Below, one piece after another: positions 56,020 through 64,000 of a DNA stretch of 64,000 bases. The translations under genes were made by a program, and so were the position numbers. Numbering within the stretch: position 1 is the stretch's first letter; every line of letters starts with the position of its first letter. The DNA is from Leishmania martiniquensis (lineage: Eukaryota > Euglenozoa > Kinetoplastea > Trypanosomatida > Trypanosomatidae). The notes below the pieces were generated by a model. It saw only the letters and a program-made list of their open reading frames with translations. It ran no database searches and was not told the origin of the DNA. The stretch lies in assembly GCF_017916325.1 (NCBI RefSeq), contig NC_090155.1:223501-287500 (forward strand), read 5' to 3'.

Positions 56020-57919
56020 TAATAGAGGCAAGGCGCCGAGCGGCTGCTTTCTCTGACTCGTCTTCCCCTTCCTCTACTCCTCTCTGCATGCATGGGTGAA
56101 GAGGGACGTGTCTTTTGGGTTCGTCTAACACCCCCAGCGAAGCGGCTCTCTCGCTCTCAGCAGAAGCACTTGTGTGCGTTGGTGTTGTGCGTGTCGAGCG
56201 TGCAGGAGAGGTTACGGTCTTTTCGTGCGGATCTGCTTCCTTGTCTGTTCTCCCACTCCCCTTCGCCTCCTGTTGTGGTTCCGCTGCTTCACTCTTCTCA
56301 TTTTTCAACTGGGCGCTCTTCGCACCCCCCCTCTCCCCTCTTCCCCTCATCTTCCTCCCTTCCTCCCTCCGTAAGTTCCCCTCCCCCCCCCACACACACA
56401 CACAAAGAAAAAAGAAAATAAGGAAATATAGCCTGTTCCGCCCCCCTCCCTCCCTCTTCTGGGCCCCTTTTAGCTGTCCCCCCCCTCTGCTCCGCTGCCG
56501 ACGTGAAGAGGTGCGCTTGGCTGCGCATACATAAACATGCGCGCAATCACAACAAAAAAGCGAAGACATGGCGGATAGAAAGCAGAGAGTTGGGGAGGGA
56601 TGGGGCTCGTGTGTGAGCGGGTGTGGGCGAGAGGTAAGGGGTGTGTAATCCACGAGCGGCTTATGCGGGCGGCACTGTAGACAGTTTGGCCCCCCTCCCC
56701 TCTGTCCCACGCCTCACCCCTCTTTTCCTCTGTGCTGTGTGCGTTCACGGCGCGCTTGCTTCCCCTCTCTTTTTTTCTCTTGCCGTATGACTACCCCCTC
56801 CCCCCACCCCTCCCTTTCTTGTTGTGCAAGTCGTTTCCTCTTTTCCCATGAATAACACGCGGACGCCCGCTTGTTTCTCTGCCACTTCACAATGGACATT
56901 TTTTCGACTTGGCTCGTCGGTGCTGTCGAGCTCTTTTTCTAAGTTGGTTTGTTCGTCTGCTCGCGTTGCGCCGCCGCCTCCCTTTCCGTCGTTCACGTCT
57001 GCTTCTGTGTATGTGCCTGTACGCGGGCACGTGTGTGCGAGTGCGCCGCTTCGCACGCATATATATGATTAGAGATACACATCCACGCGCTTGTGTGTAT
57101 GTGCGGCCCTCCTGTCTTTCATATGAGTTGGTGCGGCGAACACACAGCTGTTGTGCTGTGTCCCAGACTTCAGTGCCACGCCCGAATTGGGGATTCTCTG
57201 CCAGTCCACCCGCCCCCACACCTCTTCATCTCCCTCTCCCCCTCTGTGTGTCTCTGTGTGCGTGTGCGTGTGCGCGCGCACGCGTGTGCTTTCGCACGAT
57301 TGCACTAACAAATGCCCTCACCACCACCACCCCCTTTGCTTGCTATTTCACTCCTACCCCTCCATCCCTCTCTCCCGGATATTGCCGACGCATTTTTATC
57401 TTCACCGCACGATCCTACTCCCTCCCTCCCCCTCTTTTTCCCCCTCCTGTTTTACGAGGGTGCGTGTACACATAGGCATGCGCATAGCTGCCTGATATTT
57501 TGGTGGATGCCACTTCTGATCCTCTACGTCGGTGCCTTTATCGTCGATGATGGCATCGTTCGTATAACCTGCTTGTTTTGTGTTACCTACGCATCTCCCT
57601 GTATCTGTAAAAAGGGCTTCTGTTAACTTCAGGATGGGCCTGCCGGACGTCGAACTGCGGCCATAGCTACAACTTTGACGAAAGAAAAGCAGACAAGCAC
57701 ATATATACACGCAAGGCAATGACGAGAAGGGCAGCAGCAGCAGCAGCATTCTTTTATCAAACTTTTCGTCCCCTTCGGACATGGCTTAACGCTGACTTGG
57801 CTCGTATTTTTTTTGTTTTCGTCCTCTTCTTTTTTTTCTCTCCCCCCTCGCCACGTACTTTTTTCTTTTCGCTGCTGCTGCCGCTGCTGCCTTTATTGTT
57901 CTTGAGAGTGTCCTCATAA

Positions 57920-57936
57920 TGTGTGTGTGTGTGTGC
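57920..57936. repeat. (GT)n microsatellite
   Basis: A GT run 170 bases before the first TA block of this region. Confidence 0.85.
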
Positions 57937-58103
57937 AAGAGAGAGTAAGTGTTTGCCAATGTCTGCAAGATAATGAACATCCCCAAAAGTTTGTTTTTAT
58001 ATGAACGCATCAGGGGAGGAAGCCGTGAGATCAAACACACAAAGGCCCTTCCCCGCCACCCGTCGGCCGCACCTGCTCGCATCCACAACGCCAACAGACA
58101 TGG

Positions 58104-58172
58104 ATACATATGTATATATGAAGATAAATATTTACTTACATATAGAATATGTGGGCATTTACACACATATAT
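58104..58172. repeat. TA-rich block
   Basis: Several short TA runs are interspersed with other bases. It is the first of seven TA blocks in the last 6 kb. Confidence 0.8.
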
Positions 58173-58429
58173 CGCGAAAGATGAAGCGAATAACCTCATC
58201 ATCGACGCCTTTTTTCTCCTCCCGTTTCTATTCCCCGGCGCGTATGGTACTCAGATGATGTGTGTGCTTTTTTTCCTTTCCCTCGCTTCCCCTCCCCCTC
58301 CACCCTCTCCCTGTCCTTGTGCCCCACCACCACCACCACCCCCCGTCGCTCGCTTCGTCATGTCCCCTTTCGGCTGTGCGCTTCTTTTTCGCTGTTGCCT
58401 CTTTGCTCCTCTTCCCGCCGAGTCCTCTC

Positions 58430-59060
58430 CCTTCCCCCACGGATGCCGCGCACCTCAGGGGCGTGCTGTATCAGCCTCTAAGAAGCACAATGTGGGGAAG
58501 TCCAGCGAGTCGCGCAGACGGGCCTCGGGTGCGGCTTCGGGCTCTCTCGTGTCGGCGGGCCGGCCTGCGGTGGTGTTGTGAAGGAGAGACCTGCGGCTGT
58601 GATCGCTTTTGGCCCACCGTACGCCGAATCGTTTCGAGGGGCCCTTGAAGTTTGACGCGCCCACTCCCCTCAAAGGCGATCGGATGGAGGCGGCAGAGGG
58701 CACCACCCGCCCACCCCTGCACCCACAAGCTCAGCGCGGCGTCTCCTTTGATGAGGAATATGCAGGCGAGTCGCCTAAACACGCCCTCCGTCTCATCGTT
58801 GGAGGGGGGAAGAAGGCACAGTGAGCCGTCCCCCGACCAGTGCCCCCGTCCTGATGGCAGGTCTGAATGTGCGCTATCGCAAGCGCTGCGCGCACGCATT
58901 ATCAGCGTCACCTGGCATGGCGTATCGCATCCAGGCAAAGCACGCAGAGGTCAGCAGAGGAAGGGCCCGTGAAGTGCATGGCCTGCCTGACGTGCAGGCC
59001 ACTCGCGTCACAGACGACCCGGGCGTACCTGAAGGGGGCACAGCAGAGGTGTGGGGTTAA
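58430..59060. other. GC-rich non-repetitive island, possible gene relic or retroposon remnant
   Basis: About 630 bases with balanced purine/pyrimidine content and none of the simple repeats typical of the surrounding DNA. On the + strand, coding-looking pieces occur in frame 1 (about 58440-58581 and 58602-58824, separated by two stops) and then in frame 3 (58821-59060). On the minus strand a single frame is open from 58938 to 58471 but has no ATG at its 5' end. This pattern could be a decayed gene, a degenerate SIDER-type retroposon (common in Leishmania 3'UTRs) or a structured RNA. I cannot choose between these from sequence alone. Confidence 0.4.
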
Positions 59061-59087
59061 CTGTTCTTGGCGTGTGTGCGTATACTG

Positions 59088-59102
59088 TTATATATATATA
59101 TT
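59088..59102. repeat. (TA)n microsatellite
   Basis: It lies just after the GC-rich island. Second of seven TA blocks in this region. Confidence 0.9.
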
Positions 59103-59963
59103 ATTGCTTTCGTGTGCCTGGACGAGTGGTGCGTAGGCGAAGTGGAAAAACAAGCTAAAAGGGGCCTTTTACGTGGGTGTCGTTGGCATGCCTCTCGGTT
59201 ATCTCGATCATGTGCGTGTGTGCTCAATGTAATGCTCTCTCTTCCCCGCCACCACAACCTCTTCCCTGCACTCTTTTTTTTTCGATGACCCTTTTTTTAT
59301 CGAGTACTCTTCCTTTTCGTTTTACTTTGCTTTTTCGTTTCTTTTTCGCTTGCCTCTCTACGCGTTCTTTCCTTCTCCTTGCGCCGACCACTCCGTATAA
59401 TTTTTCCCTTCGGTGTGGCCAGCTCCTCGCTAGCTTAACAATTCGTACCCGATGGCTGTATCCTTCCCCTTCCCCTCTTCTTTTGTATCCTCCGTTTTCT
59501 CCCCAATGCCGCGAAGCAGCCGGAAGGGAAATGGAAGAAGAAGGAAAAAATGGAAGCGCGCTCACCAAAAAAAAAGAAATAATAAATGCCCAGCGTGAGA
59601 AGAAAACAACGAGACGGAAAAAAACAAAAGAGCTGAAAACGAAGGCAATGCTTCTGACAAGGACGATGGCAGCGGACCGCTGCATGTTTCTGCTTCTATG
59701 CCGGCTCTCTCCGTCACCTTTCCGTCCCTCTTTTGGCTTTTTCCCCGTTGACCCGTTTACTCCTCTCTCTATCTATCTATCTCTATCTCCGTTTTTTTCC
59801 ACTTCGCCCATCGCATCTCTTTGACTGCCATTAACGGTTGTGTGCTTCTTTTATTTTCGTATTTGGGCTCTTTTTATTTTCGATCTGCCTCCCCCTCCCC
59901 CTCCCTCCCTCTTCCTCTCTCTCCGTATGTTCGGTTGCTGCTGTTGTCGTCTTTGGGGTGTCT

Positions 59964-59989
59964 TTATATTTATATACATATATATGTAT
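59964..59989. repeat. TA-rich block
   Basis: Interrupted TA runs; third TA block in the region. Confidence 0.85.
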
Positions 59990-60950
59990 GTTCCTCCTGT
60001 GTGTTTGCTTACGATTTCACAGCCGTGCGTCGCATTGGCCTTCTTCATGATGACGGAACGCGCACACATCGAATGCACACGTGTAGGGATGGCTGGATGG
60101 GTGTCTCCATTCCTCCCTCCCCACCCCCTGCCTCTCTCTCTCTTCGGTGTGTTACGCATAGAAGAGGTTTGAGAGAGGAAACAGAAGTATAGGATGGGAA
60201 ACGGCCGCCGATGTCGCATGGGCGCTCACTTCGCGCATGTTGTGCGAGAGGATGGCCACGCAGTAGCCATGTGCGTATGCCGGCAAATGTACCTCTGCAA
60301 GCAATTCCTCCTCCCCACCACCACCACCCTACACCCCTACATCCCTCCTGCGCCCTTGCCCAGTTGCCCCGATCGATAAAGTTAGGCAATACCCTCTTAT
60401 CTTTCCTCATTGCAGGCGACACCTTTCTTGCATCTCTATTCGCGCTCCCACCCTCCCCCCTCTCCCCCATACCACCCTGCAAACGGCAGGTCGTACGACT
60501 ACTCCAAAGACGAAACGCGCCAGCCACAAAATACGTGCGAGCTCTCACCTGTAAAGAGGAGGAGGAAGCGTCTTCTGCTCGCCCTCTTGCGTCAAAAGCT
60601 ACGCCACCGACATCGCTCTCACACGCGAGCAAACACGCGCACGCGCGCACTCATCACGGGCCGTCTTACCACGCCGTCGCTGCATCTCTCATTTGTTATC
60701 CCTCCATCGAGTACTCACCTCTCACCCTGAGGCTCTCCTCCTCCCCCTCCCCCCAACCTTTCCGTGGGGCACACCATCAGTCGTTGTACAGCCTCTCTCT
60801 CTCTTGTGCGTGCGCATCTTCTTATCTCAGCCTCATACACGCAAGCCCTCTCGCATTGCCGTACACATACGTTTCTTTTTCTTTTCGTGTGTGTGTGCGT
60901 GTGTGGACAGTCCACGCTAACGGAAATCCCTCGCATTCGCAGTGCAAAGC

Positions 60951-60971
60951 ACACACACATATATATATATA
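60951..60971. repeat. (CA)n-(TA)n compound repeat
   Basis: A CA run passes directly into a TA run; fourth TA block in the region. Confidence 0.9.
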
Positions 60972-61555
60972 GCGCGACTGGGAACTCTTGCGGTGCGAAC
61001 ACGCGACCCGTAGAGGCGAGGCGCGCCAACCTCCCCAGACAGCGGTGGTCATGCGAAGTGTGCAAGCCTGAACGTATCCCGACGGAGCGCAAGGGAAAAC
61101 TGGAGTGCACGGCGAGCATCCAATCAAAAAGGAGTAAAAGCAAGAGAGTGATAGAGAGAGAAGAGGCACGGAAGAAGCCGCAGCTTCTGACAGGCACACG
61201 CCGGTCCCCTCCTGTAGCTCACTCTGGCTTTGTTTCCACACATCGCAACGCACACACTCCTTCCCCCACCCCCTCTCCTCCCTTTCTTGTGCACGTGCTC
61301 TCCCACAGCCTGCTGAGCCCTCTCACCACCTCACGCGGCTTACCTGCTCTTCCCTTCCCCGGCCCCACCCTCCCCCTTTATCACCTCATCTCAGCCTCGC
61401 CGCATCTCCAGCCTTAGTTTTACCTCTGTCTCTTTTCTCTGTTGTTAAGCTTTGTACCTCTTGGTATATCCAACTCGCCTTCTCACCTCTGCTCTGCCTG
61501 TGTTCTCATCACAGGGAGCGCGAGAGACAACCACACACGCACGCACACACGAACT

Positions 61556-61568
61556 TATATATATATAT
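61556..61568. repeat. (TA)n microsatellite
   Basis: It is preceded by CA-rich DNA; fifth TA block in the region. Confidence 0.9.
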
Positions 61569-62512
61569 CGATCCAGCTGCTGTGCGCGCGGCAAAGTGGG
61601 CCTGTATTGATGTTCTTTTCAGCTGTTCACCGCCCCCTCCTCCCCTCCCTCCCTCTCCATCCCGCCGTCTCCTCTGCCTTCCTTCCTCTTTCTCCCTCAG
61701 TCCTTTGCCACACGAACGTCTTTGCTGAGCTACACAAATTTTTTTATCCCCGCCTTTCCGCAAGCAAAGGCAAGAGCACACACGCAGGCACCTGAGGCAT
61801 CTGTGAGCGAGTTGGTGAGCGCTCCTTTATGTATGTGCGGTGTTGTTGTCTCTGCACCGTCTCTCCCGTTACATTTCTCTTGGCCACCATCTCCTGAAGC
61901 AGCTTCGCTTCTTATTTTTATCTGTTCGTGGGATCGCTGACTTTCTTCTTCGTCTGCTTTGAGTGTCGTCTTCGTGATTTCAGTAAATTTTTTGTCTGAA
62001 TTTCGGTTTGGCGCTGCCGTGTCGTGTCGTCTCTCTCTCTCACTCTCACACTCACAAATCATTTCTCTTCTGGCTGGTGTTTGTGGGGCGCCTCACTTAT
62101 CTCTCTCTGTATGTGTGCGTGCGTGTGTCGCCTCTGATTCATCCTTTGAAACGTTTCTCTCTCTCTCAGTTTTTTATTTACCGCTTTACTTGTTGTGTTT
62201 GCTTCTTTTTGGGGGGGGAGCTGCGCGAGTGTGTAGGCCGTCGACGGCGAACCTCCATCGCCCTTCATCTTCCTTTGCACTCTCTGTTTCACACTCCCCT
62301 CCCCCACACTCCCCTCTCTTTTACGTGCCTCTGAAGGTGAGGGCATCTGTGTCCGCCATTATCTGTGCGCGTCTTCGTGCTAGTGCCCTCAGCTTTGTTC
62401 TTTTCTTTCCACCACCACCACCATCACCTCTCTCACTGCCCCTCTCCCCCGTGGAAGTTGTCGCTGTCGCCATTCTTTGCTGTGGCCATCGGTCACCGGT
62501 CTTCATCAGGGA

Positions 62513-62542
62513 TTATATATAAATTTACACATATATATATAT
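62513..62542. repeat. (TA)n double block followed by (GT)n
   Basis: Two TA runs separated by AAATTTACAC, then GT repeats; sixth TA block in the region. Confidence 0.9.
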
Positions 62543-63380
62543 GTGCGTGTGTGTGTCTCTCTCTCGGCGCCGCTGATCTTCCCGCACCTCCTTTATTCAG
62601 AACGTGCCGCGTGCGCCATCCCTACACTCACGCGCGCGCACTTGCAAGCCCCCTTCCCCTAAGCGTCCCTCTTTCCTCATTCCTTTGGACTTGTCCCCCC
62701 TGGAGGGCTCTGTATGCGCGCACACCTCTGAGACAGGAATACACGTTGGCATGCCTTTTGGCTTTTCCCCATTTTGTCCACCCTCACCGCCCCGCTCCCC
62801 CTTTCCGTTCCGCGACTGACGTATTCGGCCTCTGCTGTTGCTGTTATTGGCTTCTCGCCGCCTTTTACCAGTCGTTTGGTTTCCTTTGTGTCGCACCGTT
62901 TCGCTGGGTGACTGGCTGACCTGCCTCTTCCCCCTCCGCGGTGCTATCCAAGCGATAGATCTGCAGTGAGAGGCGCATGCAGCGATGACAGCAACGAGAG
63001 GGGGGCCACCCATCAGCTTATACACACACACACAAGCACGTAGGTGACGAAGAACACATAATCAAAAATCATTGTCGGCCCCTGCTCGTCTCTTCCTCAC
63101 TTTACTGGCGCCCACATACGCTAAGAGGGCAGGAGAAGGAAAGAGAGTGAGTGAGTGAAGTGCTCCTCCTGGTCTCTCTCTGTTGAAGGCGGACTCCTTT
63201 GTGTTTTTGCTTTTACCCCGACCTCATTTGCTCGTTATTTTTCCTCGTCACTCTCGCTGTGCGGCCCCTACCCCGCCCCCTACCTCCCTTCCTCCCCGCA
63301 GTGGGTGTACACCTCGGCCACCACCACCACCACCCTTCCTGCACAAGCGCGCTATCACACGGGCTTACGCACGTCATCGC

Positions 63381-63395
63381 AATATATATATATAT
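63381..63395. repeat. (TA)n microsatellite followed by T run
   Basis: Seventh TA block in the region; a T-run follows immediately. Confidence 0.9.
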
Positions 63396-63980
63396 TTTTT
63401 TTCCTTCCCCCTGCGTCGGTGTCTGCCCTATTCGCTCTTGTCTTCTTCATCTCTGCCGTTTGTATTTCGCCCATTTCCTCGCCTATTCTCTCTCTGTTTG
63501 GCGTGCCTTGCGGGGTTGCTTGTGGGCATTGACGGTCCCTTCAAGCGCTCAGGAAGTCAACACCCAACGTCATCCCCCAACGGTAAAGAAGTGCAACGCC
63601 GACTTTGCCGCGCCTCGCACATCGCTACACGCACACCACCCCAACTCCTCCTCCTCCTTGGGCACTTTCCCTGCAAGGCAGACCAGAGAAGCCGTCCTTT
63701 TTCTTTTTCGGTGCTGCTGTTTCCGCTCCAGTGGCACCGTCATCAAAAGTGCCAAAACCGTTTCAGTGCATCGACCATTCGAGGGCCGGCGCGGGTGAGA
63801 GAGCTGAGAACAAAAAGAGGTGGAGAGAAGGTGAGCACAACGTCACAGGTGGGAAGCTCGGCATCCCTCCCATTTTCTCCGCGCTCTCTGGGGCCATCTC
63901 CCTACTGGTTTTTTTTTTGCTAGGGCTGCTCTGAGTTGCGGTGTGTGCGCGCATCTAAGCCTTTTTCAAGGAGAAGCAAC

Positions 63981-64000
63981 ATGTCGGACGTTTCTTCTTC
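63981..64000 (+). CDS. Possible start of the next gene (cut by window end)
   Basis: The final 20 bases open with ATG and read MSDVSS with no stop. A short pyrimidine run and AG at 63969-63970 lie just before it, and a stronger T-run with AG (63909-63923) lies upstream. This layout is the same as for the other genes of the window. With seven codons nothing can be said about the product, and it could be an upstream frame. Confidence 0.35.

Larger units (their letters stand above)
56020..63980. other. 8.0-kb non-coding region after paralogue C
   Basis: It holds no accepted gene. It contains seven TA blocks at roughly 0.6-1.0 kb spacing (58.1-63.4 kb), a (GT)n run at 57920-57936, and one GC-rich, non-repetitive island at about 58.43-59.06 kb described separately. 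The rest is mostly C/T-rich. Confidence 0.6.

Noticed and set aside
56020..63980. Possible tandem repeat array with CRISPR-like regular spacing of TA blocks
   Set aside because: The repeated element is only a simple TA run, the intervals are about 0.6-1.0 kb, and the genome is eukaryotic.

Overview
The window looks like a piece of a trypanosomatid nuclear chromosome, most likely Leishmania or a close relative (Leishmaniinae). The support is that all recognised genes are intronless and lie on the + strand in one apparent polycistronic unit. Each start codon is preceded by a polypyrimidine tract and an AG, as needed for spliced-leader trans-splicing. The coding DNA is GC-rich, and the intergenic DNA is pyrimidine-rich on the + strand with many (TA)n, (GT)n and (CA)n runs. 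I could not compare it with any genome, so the species is not assigned.

Left part (1-14.0 kb): a conventional gene-dense region. It holds the 3' part of a kinesin whose motor domain is cut by a frameshift near 550-560; a short Rrp5-like ribosome-biogenesis protein with HAT repeats (3999-6197); the PP2A scaffold subunit A/PR65 (7458-9257); a conserved-looking, possibly mitochondrial protein of unknown function (10995-11735); and a Hikeshi/OPI10 homologue, the family that imports Hsp70 into the nucleus (13360-14001). A small island at about 12.28-12.70 kb, behind its own splice-acceptor-like signal, may hide an extra small gene.

Right part (14.0-64.0 kb): only about a quarter is coding. Three very large proteins of 1306, 1053 and 1594 aa are separated by unusually long non-coding stretches (4.9, 16.9, 8.3 and 8.0 kb). 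The three proteins appear to be divergent paralogues. All begin with an N-myristoylation-type sequence (MGGYPS, MGAAPS, MGAVPS) followed by an E-[VI]-x-[LM]-[IV]-P-x-x-x-x-x-[YH]-F block. All three then have a [RM]-P-V-P-C-A motif and a later G/RxxxxxG[YS] block. The second and third also share GDRTLERVL, NNYxALK, WA[ST][ST]...W..Y.L..E and HW..TD.RA...LG blocks. Their C-terminal halves are low-complexity (Gln-rich, or Ser/Pro/His/Gly-rich) and end differently. I do not recognise a named domain family. This triad, with its huge flanking regions, is the best candidate here for an undescribed system. It would fit membrane-anchored scaffold or RNP-granule proteins controlled through very long untranslated regions, but that is inference.

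The last 20 bases contain an ATG that may start the next gene. I found no tRNA, rRNA, CRISPR, intact transposable element or strand switch.
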